Of a DNA stretch of 64,000 bases, positions 28,669-36,870 are shown in pieces. Below the pieces are notes generated by a model that worked only from the letters and a program-made list of their open reading frames with translations, was not told the origin of the DNA and searched no databases. The stretch comes from an uncultured Ruminococcus sp. (lineage in GTDB: Bacteria; Bacillota; Clostridia; Monoglobales; Monoglobaceae): assembly GCA_902797885.1 (NCBI GenBank), contig CADBUP010000020.1, positions 1 to 64,000 of the forward strand, in the 5' to 3' direction. The first letter of the stretch is position 1; every line of letters starts with the position of its first letter. A program made the position numbers and the translations under genes.

Positions 28669-29781
28669 TTATTCCGCATGCAGTCTCAGCGGCAATATCA
28701 GATACAAAAAGTCATCTCCGTCTGTGGGAGTAATAACCATAGGTCCTGTTGCCGCGTTCAGCTTGATATGTACGATTTCAGAATCAATGACTCTGAACGC
28801 CTCAAGCAGGTACCTGTTATAGAAACCGATTTCTAAAGCCGCATCGGTTAAGTCTATCGGAATGTTATCGTCAACGCTTCCCGCTGATGTTGTGCACGAA
28901 ATATTAATATTTCCGTCCTCGATATTAAATCTCACAGGGCTTTTAACAACATCGTTCAATATAATCAGCGACACTCTCTGTATCGATTCGAGAAGCTGAG
29001 CGGTCGAACAATCAAATTCAATCGCGTTGTCCTTCGGAATTACGCTCTCATAATTAATATAATTTCCCTCGATAAGGCGCGTAACCATCTTAACATTATC
29101 GAACATAAATATCGCATTCCGCGATGTAGCGGTAATCTTGACCTCCTCGTCCGTATCTCCGAGAACTCTTCCGAGTTCATTAAGAGATTTTTCGGGAATA
29201 ATCATAGAATGTTCTTCAAAATCGTTTTCCATATCTGTCTTGCACATTGCCAGTCTGAAGCCGTCGAGAGCAACCATAGTAAGACCGGTGTTCCTGATTT
29301 CAAGAAGACATCCGGTCAGTATGGGATTGTTCTCGCTGACAGCAACGGCAAACCCCGTCTTGGTAATCATCTCTTTCAATATACTTGCCGGAATACTGAT
29401 TGAATATTCCGGGTCAACAATCGGCAAATCGGGGAATTCATCGGAAGCAATCCCCGCTATCTCAAACTTCGCGCCGCCGCTTTTTATTAAGGTCTGATTT
29501 TTGTCATTTGTTTCAACGCTAACCTTTCCCGGCGCAAGAGAACGGATTATTCCGCTGAGCATTTTTGCATTTATAACAATCTCGCCCGGCTGCATAACCT
29601 CGGCGTCGATAACCGCCTCAATGCCGATTTCCATATCGTTTCCGGTCAATCTGACCTTACCGTCATCACTCGCCTTTATATATACGCCCTCAAGGACGGG
29701 AAGACTGCTTCGGCTCGAAACCGCACGCGATACCACCGAAACCGCTTCGTTTAACACTTCCTGTTCACATAAAATTCTCAC
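28669..29781 (-). CDS. dnaN: DNA polymerase III beta subunit (sliding clamp)
   Basis: 370 residues, three clamp domains. The start resembles other clamps (RILCEQEVLNEAVSVVSRAVSS), and the end (PMVITPTDGDDFLYLILPLRL) is the conserved partner-binding C-terminus, usually MPMRL. I prefer the GTG at 29781 because GAGGAG lies 8 nt before it; the GTG three codons upstream would abut the ribosome binding site. dnaA, normally just upstream, is absent: the next gene is a divergent GDSL hydrolase, and dnaN has its own promoter. Confidence 0.95.
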   Translation of the reverse strand: MRILCEQEVLNEAVSVVSRAVSSRSSLPVLEGVYIKASDDGKVRLTGNDMEIGIEAVIDAEVMQPGEIVINAKMLSGIIRSLAPGKVSVETNDKNQTLIKSGGAKFEIAGIASDEFPDLPIVDPEYSISIPASILKEMITKTGFAVAVSENNPILTGCLLEIRNTGLTMVALDGFRLAMCKTDMENDFEEHSMIIPEKSLNELGRVLGDTDEEVKITATSRNAIFMFDNVKMVTRLIEGNYINYESVIPKDNAIEFDCSTAQLLESIQRVSLIILNDVVKSPVRFNIEDGNINISCTTSAGSVDDNIPIDLTDAALEIGFYNRYLLEAFRVIDSEIVHIKLNAATGPMVITPTDGDDFLYLILPLRLHAE

Positions 29782-29843
29782 GTAAAACACTCCTCAACAT
29801 TACGCCGGCATAATTGCTTTAAGGCATAACTCTATACCTTATT

Positions 29844-29872
29844 ATTATACCACAACACATTACTTTTCACAA
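29844..29872 (-). promoter_or_regulatory. Sigma-A promoter of the dnaN-recF-remB-gyrB operon
   Basis: On the minus strand TTGTGA (29867-29872), 17 bp, TATAAT (29844-29849). The leader carries two direct TTATGCC repeats. I looked for DnaA boxes (TTATCCACA) in 29782-30057 and saw none. Confidence 0.75.
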
Positions 29873-29976
29873 GACTTTTTTGAAAATAAAACCAACATTT
29901 TTATTAAATTCTTACGCCTATCCGGCACAAACTCGGCCGCTTAAACGAAAATCTAACAATTTATTCATTTAAGCCC

Positions 29977-30005
29977 TTGACGTTTGGTAAAAACTGTGAT
30001 ATACT
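29977..30005 (+). promoter_or_regulatory. Sigma-A promoter of the GDSL hydrolase gene
   Basis: TTGACG (29977-29982), 17 bp, TATACT (30000-30005). Confidence 0.8.
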
Positions 30006-30057
30006 GCCACCGTAATTTTAAATTTTTACGTTTATTAACAAAATCGGAGGACTAAAA

Positions 30058-30708
30058 ATGGAATTAAAAGGCAAGAAAATAAATTTTTTAGGCGACAGCA
30101 TCACCGAAGGCGCTGGTGCGTCCTGCCCCGAAAATAACTACGTCTCAGTTTTCGGACGGCTTAGCGGCGCAGAGGTTCGCAACTATGGAATAGGCGGCAC
30201 AAGAATCGCACCTCAGACAAAGCCGACGAACGAGCAATGGGATCAAGACTTTGTTATGCGCGCCGATCAGATGGACGATGACGCTGATATCGTTGTGGTG
30301 TTCGGGGGAACAAACGATTACGGTCACGGCGACGCGGCTCTCGGAACATTCGAGAACACCGATGTACATACGTTCTATGGCGCACTTCACACGCTTTGTC
30401 AAAAGCTGATTAACAAGTATCCATATGCAACCATCATCTTTATGACGCCGCTTCACCGCCTTGACGAAAATCGTGTAATAAACGAGATAGGCATAAGAAA
30501 TCAGGCTCCCCTTTCAGGATATGTTGATATAATCAAAGAGGTCACGAGATACTATGCTATTCCCACTTTGGACTTATATGCCGTAAGCGGCCTTCAGCCG
30601 GAAGTTGAAATATTAAAAGAGCTATATATGCCCGACGGACTTCATCCGAATGATGCAGGGGCCGAAAAAGTAGCTAAGCGACTTTTAAGCTTTTTAAAAG
30701 CTCTGTAA
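30058..30708 (+). CDS. SGNH/GDSL-type hydrolase
   Basis: 216 residues. Block I GDSITEGAG contains the nucleophilic Ser, the GGTND block III is present, and the catalytic Asp-His pair is in MPDGLHPN near the end. No signal peptide, so it is likely a cytoplasmic esterase or acylhydrolase, possibly acting on acetylated sugars. CGGAGG precedes the ATG. It is monocistronic, between its own promoter and a strong terminator, and has no functional link to the neighbouring dnaN operon that I can see. Confidence 0.9.
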   Translation: MELKGKKINFLGDSITEGAGASCPENNYVSVFGRLSGAEVRNYGIGGTRIAPQTKPTNEQWDQDFVMRADQMDDDADIVVVFGGTNDYGHGDAALGTFENTDVHTFYGALHTLCQKLINKYPYATIIFMTPLHRLDENRVINEIGIRNQAPLSGYVDIIKEVTRYYAIPTLDLYAVSGLQPEVEILKELYMPDGLHPNDAGAEKVAKRLLSFLKAL

Positions 30709-30714
30709 AATCCA

Positions 30715-30751
30715 AAAGACCGCCGCGTATAAAAATACGCGGCGGTCTTTG
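30715..30751. terminator. Bidirectional terminator between the GDSL hydrolase and mreB-like genes
   Basis: A 16-bp perfect stem, AAAGACCGCCGCGTAT, with an AAAA loop. Confidence 0.9.
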
Positions 30752-30762
30752 TATGTAAATCA

Positions 30763-31779
30763 TCAGCCCCTACAGCCGTTATAATTCTTGATAAGGCTCA
30801 TATTTTCAAGGGCCTTGCCCGTTCCGAGAGCGACACATTCATTCGGCATCTCGGCGACAACGGTTTTTATTCCTGTTTCCGCCTGAATCCTGCGTCCCAT
30901 TCCGTAAAGCCGCGCTCCGCCTCCGGTCAATATTATACCTCTTGCACTTATATCGCCCACCAATTCGGGAGGGGTATCCTCAAGCACATTTTTTATTGAA
31001 TCAACGATTGTTCCCGCAGGCTCGGAGAGAGCCTCATAAACCTCATCCGAGGTAATCTGAAGCGTTTTAGGCAAACCCGAAATAAGGCTTCTGCCCCTGA
31101 CATCCATCGCCAAAAGCTTGTCCCGTTTTGACGCACATCCGATTTTAACCTTTAACTCTTCGGCGGTACGCTCGCCGACCAAAATATTATACTTACGGCG
31201 AATATATTTAATTATCGCCTCATCGAATGTGCTTCCGGCAAGCTTTATCGACTCGCTGTGAACAATTCCGCCAAGCGAAATAACCGCTATATCAGTCGTT
31301 CCACCGCCCATGTCAACAACCATACTTCCGCACGGCTGTGATATATCGATTCCCACGCCTATAGCAGCGGCAAGAGGTTCTTCAATAAGATGAACGCGGC
31401 CCGCACCCGCCTGCATAGCGGCGTCGATTACCGCGCGCTCTTCGACCTCGGTAACTCCGCTCGGGACGCATATAACCACGTGCGGCTTAAACAAACTTGA
31501 TAAAAGGCTTCCCTTGGTTATGCGCTGAATAAAATATTTAAGCATTCTCTCTGTCACGCTGTAATCCGAAATCACTCCCTCTTTAAGAGGGCGCACCGCA
31601 ACAATGCTCCCCGGCGTTCTGCCGAGCATTTGCTGTGCCTCTCTTCCTACGGCCAAAAGCTGACCCGATTCTTTGTCAATGGCAACAACCGACGGCTCAT
31701 TCGCAATGATTCCTCTGTCCTTGACATATATCAGAATCGAAGAGGTTCCTAAATCTATGCCTATATCCTGTCCTAACAT
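30763..31779 (-). CDS. MreB/Mbl family actin-like cell-shape protein
   Basis: 338 residues. Actin-fold phosphate loops: DIGIDLGTSSILIYV at the N-terminus, VVDMGGGTTDIAVISLGG near 155-172, and ILTGGGARLYGM near 285-296. MreB-type filaments guide peptidoglycan synthesis. It stands alone without mreC and mreD, as Mbl and MreBH do in Bacillus, so I do not assign a specific symbol. AAGGAGA precedes the ATG. The promoter region carries three 11-bp direct repeats. Confidence 0.93.
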   Translation of the reverse strand: MLGQDIGIDLGTSSILIYVKDRGIIANEPSVVAIDKESGQLLAVGREAQQMLGRTPGSIVAVRPLKEGVISDYSVTERMLKYFIQRITKGSLLSSLFKPHVVICVPSGVTEVEERAVIDAAMQAGAGRVHLIEEPLAAAIGVGIDISQPCGSMVVDMGGGTTDIAVISLGGIVHSESIKLAGSTFDEAIIKYIRRKYNILVGERTAEELKVKIGCASKRDKLLAMDVRGRSLISGLPKTLQITSDEVYEALSEPAGTIVDSIKNVLEDTPPELVGDISARGIILTGGGARLYGMGRRIQAETGIKTVVAEMPNECVALGTGKALENMSLIKNYNGCRG

Positions 31780-31854
31780 ACTTTTCTCCTTATCTATATC
31801 CCCGTAAGCCGATTATGCTTACCGACGGCTTTATCTTATCATTCCAGGGTGTTA

Positions 31855-31887
31855 TGTTACAATTCTGTTACAATTCTGTTACAAACT
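31855..31887 (-). repeat. Three 11-bp direct repeats just downstream of the mreB-like promoter
   Basis: TGTTACAATTC occurs at 31855-31865 and 31866-31876, and TGTTACAAACT at 31877-31887 (plus-strand reading). The period is one DNA helical turn, and the block spans about +2 to +35 of the predicted transcript, a position suited to a repressor. Confidence 0.75.
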
Positions 31888-31890
31888 ATA

Positions 31891-31919
31891 TAATACAACA
31901 TATTCGGAAATATGTCAAT
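31891..31919 (-). promoter_or_regulatory. Sigma-A promoter of the mreB-like gene
   Basis: On the minus strand TTGACA (31914-31919), 17 bp, TATTAT (31891-31896). The spacer contains the small palindrome CATATT-N4-AATATG. Confidence 0.85.
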
Positions 31920-31950
31920 ATCTATCTATAAATTTTATGCGCGTAACGCA

Positions 31951-32706
31951 TCAATCTATGTCAAGCTCAACCGGACAATGATCCGAACCGAATATTTCCT
32001 GATGAATATCGGCCGACTTGAGCCTGTCCTTAATCGCCTCGGATACTATGAAATAATCTATGCGCCAGCCCGCATTCTTTTCCCTTGCGTGGAAGCGATA
32101 TGACCACCACGAATATTCGCCCTCTGCGTCAGGATTAAAATACCTGTATGTGTCAATAAACCCGGCATCGAGCAAAGCGGTCATTTTAGCGCGTTCTTCA
32201 TCGGTAAACCCCGCGTTTTTCCGATTTGTTTTCGGATTTTTCAAATCTATTTCCTTGTGTGCCACATTCAAATCGCCGCAGAGAATAACCGGCTTTGTTT
32301 TCTCAAGCTCCTTTAAATATCCTCTGAAGTCATCCTCCCATTCCATACGATAGTCAAGGCGTTTCAATTCATTCTGAGAATTCGGCGTATAACAGGTCAC
32401 AACATAGTATTCTTCAAATTCAGCGGTTATAACCCTGCCCTCAAGGTCATGCTTTTCGCTGCTAATTCCGTACGCTATCGAAATCGGCTCAGTTTTCGTG
32501 AACATCGCCGTGCCGGAATACCCCGCTTTTTCGGCATAATTCCAATAGCAGAAATACCCCTCGGGCGAGAAGTCAATCTGACCCTCTTTCAGCTTTATCT
32601 CCTGAAGACAGAACACATCTGCGTCAAAATTATCAAAAACCTGTTTAAACCCTTTTTGCATACACGCTCTAAGTCCGTTCACATTCCACGAAATTAATTT
32701 TTTCAT
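31951..32706 (-). CDS. exoA: Exodeoxyribonuclease III / AP endonuclease
   Basis: 251 residues. Base-excision repair nuclease of the ExoIII family: [13 protein letters not shown] start, [10 protein letters not shown] with the metal Glu, [13 protein letters not shown], and the terminal [13 protein letters not shown] with the catalytic Asp-His. Length fits the small Xth/ExoA group. Promoter with TTGTAA/TACAAT lies 30 bp upstream. Confidence 0.96.
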   Translation of the reverse strand: MKKLISWNVNGLRACMQKGFKQVFDNFDADVFCLQEIKLKEGQIDFSPEGYFCYWNYAEKAGYSGTAMFTKTEPISIAYGISSEKHDLEGRVITAEFEEYYVVTCYTPNSQNELKRLDYRMEWEDDFRGYLKELEKTKPVILCGDLNVAHKEIDLKNPKTNRKNAGFTDEERAKMTALLDAGFIDTYRYFNPDAEGEYSWWSYRFHAREKNAGWRIDYFIVSEAIKDRLKSADIHQEIFGSDHCPVELDID

Positions 32707-32738
32707 ATGTTTACCTCACTTGCTTTTATCTTATCTCT

Positions 32739-32767
32739 ATTGTAACACAAAATTTTAAATTTTACAA
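32739..32767 (-). promoter_or_regulatory. Sigma-A promoter of exoA
   Basis: On the minus strand TTGTAA (32762-32767), 17 bp, TACAAT (32739-32744); with the preceding T the boxes form an inverted repeat TTGTAA-N16-TTACAA. Confidence 0.75.
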
Positions 32768-32847
32768 TAATTTCCGCCAAACAAAATGTGACACCTTTTA
32801 GTTTTTACGCCCATAACAGGACGTAAAGCGGCAAGGTATTCATCAAA

Positions 32848-33864
32848 TCAGCGAATTCTGTCGATAACAATCCATAAAATCCATATCATTCCTATGTATC
32901 CAAACAACGAATAGAGCCTTGCCACAAGGCTTGAAAACCCATACATCGCCGGCGGAAGCGCCGCAAGACAAATGACCGCGGCAAACAACACCCTCTGTCG
33001 CCTTGTTTTTATTCTTCCCGAGAAATGCGACAGCAAGCCAAACCCATACGACACAGCCGTTGTGCATATCGCCATAAAGAGCACGGCGGTATACACCCTC
33101 TTACAAGTCTTTCCGCAGAGAGCGGCAAGTTCAAGCATCGGTAATTCACTATTCCATAATGCATCAAAGTTCAATCCCTGCGCAAGCCAAACGAGAAGTA
33201 TAAGCAGTCCGATTATAAAGCCGCCGATTATCGATGCCCTTCCGAGGGTTCTCTTATCGCTTCCGTTTGACAGCGGAACAAGAACCGCCCCGGCCGTAAC
33301 CGTGTTATATGCGGCATAGCATACCGCCGACAGCAGAATTTCGCCGCTTGCAAACTCATATGTCGAGAAAGCCGCGGCATCGCGGAATATAATGGTACAA
33401 ACCGCCACATACACAATACCGAGCACCATAAGCGGTACGAGGATAACGTTGACCGCCACAATTCCACGCATATCAAAGCTGAGAACAAAAAAACATACCA
33501 AGGCCATAAGAACCGCTCCTGTCGTCTTAGGCAAGACAGACAGGCTGTAGACAAGCGCCGAGCTCCCCGAGAACATTGTGAAAAGTCCGCAGAACATATA
33601 AATCATCATAAAATTCTTAACCCACACCGCCGCTCTGCCTGCGACCGAATCAACGTAAGTATCAAAATCCGATATTCCGTTTTCCGCCGCCTTTGACATA
33701 ATTATATATGCGGCGGCCGCAAACATCACCGCTGCCGTCAGCACTCCGCAAAGGCTTGTGTTTGAACGGAGATTAAAATACTCCATAACTTCACGCCCCG
33801 AAGCAAATCCCGCACCTATTATCAAGCCGATATATACAAGAGATATCTTAATTGATTTTTTCAT
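32848..33864 (-). CDS. YkvI-type membrane transporter-like protein
   Basis: 338 residues with about ten predicted membrane helices. IGLIIGAGFASGREVMEYF at the N-terminus is characteristic of the YkvI group in the APC/LeuT-like superfamily, where an unwound first helix (GAGFASG) forms the substrate site. The substrate is not known. GGTGAG precedes the ATG. It is separated from caxA upstream by a terminator and is probably a single-gene unit. Confidence 0.8.
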   Translation of the reverse strand: MKKSIKISLVYIGLIIGAGFASGREVMEYFNLRSNTSLCGVLTAAVMFAAAAYIIMSKAAENGISDFDTYVDSVAGRAAVWVKNFMMIYMFCGLFTMFSGSSALVYSLSVLPKTTGAVLMALVCFFVLSFDMRGIVAVNVILVPLMVLGIVYVAVCTIIFRDAAAFSTYEFASGEILLSAVCYAAYNTVTAGAVLVPLSNGSDKRTLGRASIIGGFIIGLLILLVWLAQGLNFDALWNSELPMLELAALCGKTCKRVYTAVLFMAICTTAVSYGFGLLSHFSGRIKTRRQRVLFAAVICLAALPPAMYGFSSLVARLYSLFGYIGMIWILWIVIDRIR

Positions 33865-33941
33865 ATTCTCACCGCTTATTTATAGTCTTATTATAAATAT
33901 ATTCGGACTTTGAGAATTAAGACCCCTCGTTTTCCCTGCCT

Positions 33942-33980
33942 AAAAAATATTGCCGGCCTGCCTAAAAGCAAGCCGGCAAT
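33942..33980 (-). terminator. Terminator after caxA
   Basis: ATTGCCGGC (33949-33957) pairs with GCCGGCAAT (33972-33980), with further inner pairing; on the minus strand ATTTTTT follows. Confidence 0.88.
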
Positions 33981-33993
33981 ACTCGGTTCATCG

Positions 33994-34953
33994 TCAAATT
34001 GAAAACTGTATCGCGCAAAACGCGGCATAAACGACGAGCAGCACTATCCCCTGTGTGCGGCTCAGCTTTCTGCGCACAAGTGCGGGAATTGTCATAAAGG
34101 CCATTACGAACAGCATAACCGGAATGTCCAAGACAAGCGAAGTGTTGTGGCCTCCGATTGTGCTGTTCAGCGGTATCGTAAACGGCGAGCATACAACCGA
34201 CAAGCCGCTGACCAATACGAGATTAAACAGATTTGCGCCGACAATGTTTCCGAGCGACAATGCCCCGTGTCCCTTGATAAGCGCCGAAACGGCTGTTACC
34301 AGTTCCGGAAGGGAAGTGCCGAGCGCGACAAACGTAAGAGCTATTACCGATTCGGGTACACCCATAGCACGGGCTATGATTGTTCCGTTGTTCACAAGGA
34401 GGTTTGCGCCTATGGCTATAATCACCGCACCGACAATGAGCAGGACTATCTCCCGGGTCAAAGGCTTGTCCGCATCTTGGGCATTTTCGTCAACCCGAGC
34501 CTCTTTTAATGCGCTGCGTACCGTGACAACCATATAAATCATAAAAATTGCAAGAAGAACAAATCCCGTCATTCTTCCGAACCGTCCCCGGAAATAGGCG
34601 GAAAACGCATATACGGCGGCCGATACAAAAAAGAAAATAACCGGAATTTTAAACGAGCCTTTATCAACCGGCGACGGAATAACCGTGATTACCAGCGCAG
34701 CGATAAGAGCAGTGTTACAGATAACCGAGCCTATGGCGTTTCCGTATGCAATCTCACCGTGACCACCTATGGCCGAGGTAACCGAAACCATAACCTCGGG
34801 CAGGGTAGTTCCTATCGAAACAACCGTCGCGCCTATCAGAAGCTCGGGCATATTAAAATGATGAGCGATTCCGACCGCACCGTCAACAAACCAATCTCCG
34901 CCCTTTATAAGACAGACCAAACCAACCACAAATAAAATTACCGCTAAAAACAT
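33994..34953 (-). CDS. Calcium/sodium antiporter family (CaCA, YrbG-like)
   Basis: 319 residues, ten predicted helices in two inverted halves. Each half carries the alpha-repeat: GTTLPEVMVSV...GNAIGS and GTSLPELVTAV...GNIVGANLFN, with the ion-binding Glu residues. CaCA proteins exchange Ca2+ or other cations for Na+ or H+. It starts 19 nt after mntP on the same strand with no terminator between, so it should be controlled by the same yybP-ykoY riboswitch, which suggests Mn2+ or mixed divalent export. Confidence 0.9.
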   Translation of the reverse strand: MFLAVILFVVGLVCLIKGGDWFVDGAVGIAHHFNMPELLIGATVVSIGTTLPEVMVSVTSAIGGHGEIAYGNAIGSVICNTALIAALVITVIPSPVDKGSFKIPVIFFFVSAAVYAFSAYFRGRFGRMTGFVLLAIFMIYMVVTVRSALKEARVDENAQDADKPLTREIVLLIVGAVIIAIGANLLVNNGTIIARAMGVPESVIALTFVALGTSLPELVTAVSALIKGHGALSLGNIVGANLFNLVLVSGLSVVCSPFTIPLNSTIGGHNTSLVLDIPVMLFVMAFMTIPALVRRKLSRTQGIVLLVVYAAFCAIQFSI

Positions 34954-34972
34954 ATTCTTCCTCCTTAAATTT

Positions 34973-35551
34973 TTATCCGATCATTCCGCCGACAAAGATT
35001 TCAATGCCGATGGCAATGAGAATAACGCCGCCCAAAATTGCAGCCTTGTTCGCAAGCTTTGTACCAAATTGCTTACCCAATATTATTCCGCCGAGCGAAA
35101 TAAAAAATGTAACCGTCGCCACTATAAGTGAACAGACTAATGCCCGAGCTGCGCCGTATTCGGCAATGGTAAAGCCGACCGACAGAGCATCTATAGAGGT
35201 TGCAACCCCCTGAATCATCAATGCGCCGAATGTCACAGCGGGTTTCTCGTCCTCCCCTTTTGACAAAATTCCCTCTATTAGCATCTTTCCGCCAATATAC
35301 AAAAGCAATACCAACGCTATCCACGGTATCAATTTTTGAAATGCATTAAAGTATGACACAATGGTGTGAACACAGACCCATCCAAGCATAGGCATTAACG
35401 CCTGAAACACGGCGAATACCGACGATACCGCACACATTCTTTTAACCTTCATTTTCGGCTCGTTCAACCCGTTTGCCAGACAGACCGAAAACGCGTCCAT
35501 CGCAAGCCCCACACCCAGTAATATACTGTTAAGAAAAAAACCCCATTCCAT
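34973..35551 (-). CDS. mntP: Manganese efflux pump MntP
   Basis: 192 residues, six predicted helices in two DUF204 repeats. The first repeat has GLAMDAFSVCLANGL and the second GVATSIDALSVGFTI, with the conserved Asp residues within the helices. MntP exports Mn2+. GGGAGA lies 8 nt before the ATG. Upstream is a yybP-ykoY element, the Mn2+-sensing riboswitch most often attached to this family, which supports the assignment independently. Confidence 0.95.
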   Translation of the reverse strand: MEWGFFLNSILLGVGLAMDAFSVCLANGLNEPKMKVKRMCAVSSVFAVFQALMPMLGWVCVHTIVSYFNAFQKLIPWIALVLLLYIGGKMLIEGILSKGEDEKPAVTFGALMIQGVATSIDALSVGFTIAEYGAARALVCSLIVATVTFFISLGGIILGKQFGTKLANKAAILGGVILIAIGIEIFVGGMIG

Positions 35552-35588
35552 CTTAATTCTCTCCCATATAAAAATTTCATATTCCCAT

Positions 35589-35765
35589 TAAAAAACGGGT
35601 ACAGCACCCAAGCCATACCCGATATAATCCGAAACACAGACGCAAGTATAGCTAAGCGGTTATACTCGTGTCTTGCAATTTAATACAAGCCAGACTTATT
35701 TAAAGTCAGTATGTTGACTTGTCACACACGAAACCGTGCGCCTGCTACTCCCACATTACCGAGAG
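35589..35765 (-). promoter_or_regulatory. yybP-ykoY (Mn2+) riboswitch with intrinsic terminator
   Basis: On the minus strand the conserved GGGAGUAGC (35744-35752) opens the aptamer, a GACUUUAAAUAAGUCUGGC arm follows, and the 3' part ends in a hairpin CGGGTA...TACCCG (35596-35621) followed by six Ts. The class senses Mn2+ and allows read-through when it binds. Gene context (mntP directly downstream) agrees. Aptamer limits are approximate. Confidence 0.88.
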
Positions 35766-35767
35766 AT

Positions 35768-35796
35768 ATTTTACCACGTTTCGGCGTTTTTGTCAA
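35768..35796 (-). promoter_or_regulatory. Sigma-A promoter of the mntP-caxA operon
   Basis: On the minus strand TTGACA (35791-35796), 17 bp, TAAAAT (35768-35773). Confidence 0.8.
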
Positions 35797-35808
35797 GTAC
35801 CGATTTCG

Positions 35809-35832
35809 TTCAATCATCGATTCAATCATCGG
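35809..35832. repeat. Tandem 12-bp repeat upstream of the mntP promoter
   Basis: TTCAATCATCGA and TTCAATCATCGG lie head to tail, identical at 11 of 12 bases, 13-36 bp before the -35 box. Confidence 0.7.
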
Positions 35833-35865
35833 TAATTAAATTCTGTTTATTGTATCCCGCTTCGT

Positions 35866-36276
35866 TTACCGCCGGCGTCTGCTCTTTGTGTTTACACCTA
35901 TGATTCCACCGACCGCACCGCATAAAATACAGATAACCGCTGTTAAAAGCTCTGCCACTCCGAAATGAATTTCGGCATATGCACAGCACCCGATTGCAAA
36001 CAGCAGCAGAACATAAACAAACCCCGCTATCGCCCCCGAAGCAAGCCCGTTTGCGCCGGAATGTCTCGCCGACCTAAATCCGCATACGCCTACGCATATA
36101 TATGTAATGATTCCGGTAACAAGCCTTACCGCCTCCTCGGGCATTGCCGCCAGAGCCGCCGCCCACGACGCGGCAAAGAGCAGCGCAATCGTCAAAATAA
36201 AACCGACAGCCGTATTCTTCGCCATAAAAACAGGATCAAAGAAACGGCCGTCGGATACAGCTTTATCGCTTGCCAT
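35866..36276 (-). CDS. TIGR04086 family membrane protein (YrzE-like)
   Basis: 136 residues with four predicted helices: about 22-43, 50-67, 78-99 and 106-125. Small glycine- and alanine-rich proteins of this type are usually found beside yajC in Clostridia, as here (91 nt downstream of yajC). Function unknown. GGAGGGG precedes the ATG. The ranthipeptide scfA/scfB pair that often follows this gene in Clostridia is not present. Confidence 0.8.
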   Translation of the reverse strand: MASDKAVSDGRFFDPVFMAKNTAVGFILTIALLFAASWAAALAAMPEEAVRLVTGIITYICVGVCGFRSARHSGANGLASGAIAGFVYVLLLFAIGCCAYAEIHFGVAELLTAVICILCGAVGGIIGVNTKSRRRR

Positions 36277-36367
36277 ACTAAACCCCTCCGTATCTTGAAG
36301 TAAGCGTTTGACGCTTCTTGTTATATTATACTGAAGAAGTTATACACATATGACAAAACCGATTAAA

Positions 36368-36724
36368 TTATTCAGCTTTTGTCTCGCTTTCTGTCTCATC
36401 ATCGGGGATAGGAGCCACTTCACTTGCTTTAGCCGAGCCTTCCTTGATAAGACGAGCGATTGCGCTTCTGTCGAGTGTGATATAAGACTTTGTCACACCG
36501 ATTCCGGATTCAAGGACAAAAACATCATCCTTGATTCTGACAATCTTGCCGTGGATTCCGCCGATTGACGCAACCACGTCACCGACTTTTAGATTTGCTA
36601 TCATATTCTGAAGCTTCTTTTCCTTCTTGCGCTGGGGACGAATAAGGAAGAAGTAGAATACAACAAACATTAATACGAGCATCATAATCATTGAAACCAA
36701 TGAGCCCTGTTGTGCCTGTTCCAT
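36368..36724 (-). CDS. yajC: Preprotein translocase accessory subunit YajC
   Basis: 118 residues. A single N-terminal membrane helix (about 9-29) is followed by FLIRPQRKKEKKLQNMIANLKVGD in pieces, the diagnostic YajC segment, and a beta-rich cytosolic part with VASIGGIHGKIV. The tail is acidic. YajC associates with SecDF in protein export. CAGGAGG lies upstream of the ATG. SecD and SecF are not in view. Confidence 0.95.
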   Translation of the reverse strand: MEQAQQGSLVSMIMMLVLMFVVFYFFLIRPQRKKEKKLQNMIANLKVGDVVASIGGIHGKIVRIKDDVFVLESGIGVTKSYITLDRSAIARLIKEGSAKASEVAPIPDDETESETKAE

Positions 36725-36814
36725 AATGAACCTCCTGTAAATAATATGTTATAAGGGGTATTATAACTCTTTTTTTATAAATTTGCAATACCTTATGTGA
36801 AAAAAATTAAATAA

Positions 36815-36857
36815 GTCTGTATCAAAATGACTTTTCTGAAACCATTTTGATACAGAC
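36815..36857 (-). terminator. Terminator after the NlpC/P60 gene
   Basis: A 15-bp perfect stem GTCTGTATCAAAATG around a 13-nt loop, with a T-rich exit on the minus strand. Its TGTATCAAAATG core recurs in the terminator at 39905-39943. Confidence 0.85.
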
Positions 36858-36870
36858 CTTTAAAATTCAA

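Noticed and set aside
29782-30057. Chromosomal replication origin next to dnaN
   Set aside because: No TTATCCACA-type DnaA boxes and no dnaA gene; the region holds two promoters instead.
35552-35865. SCIFF/ranthipeptide gene (scfA) near yajC and TIGR04086
   Set aside because: The usual clostridial neighbour was sought; no six-cysteine small ORF is present, and the gap is filled by the riboswitch and promoter.
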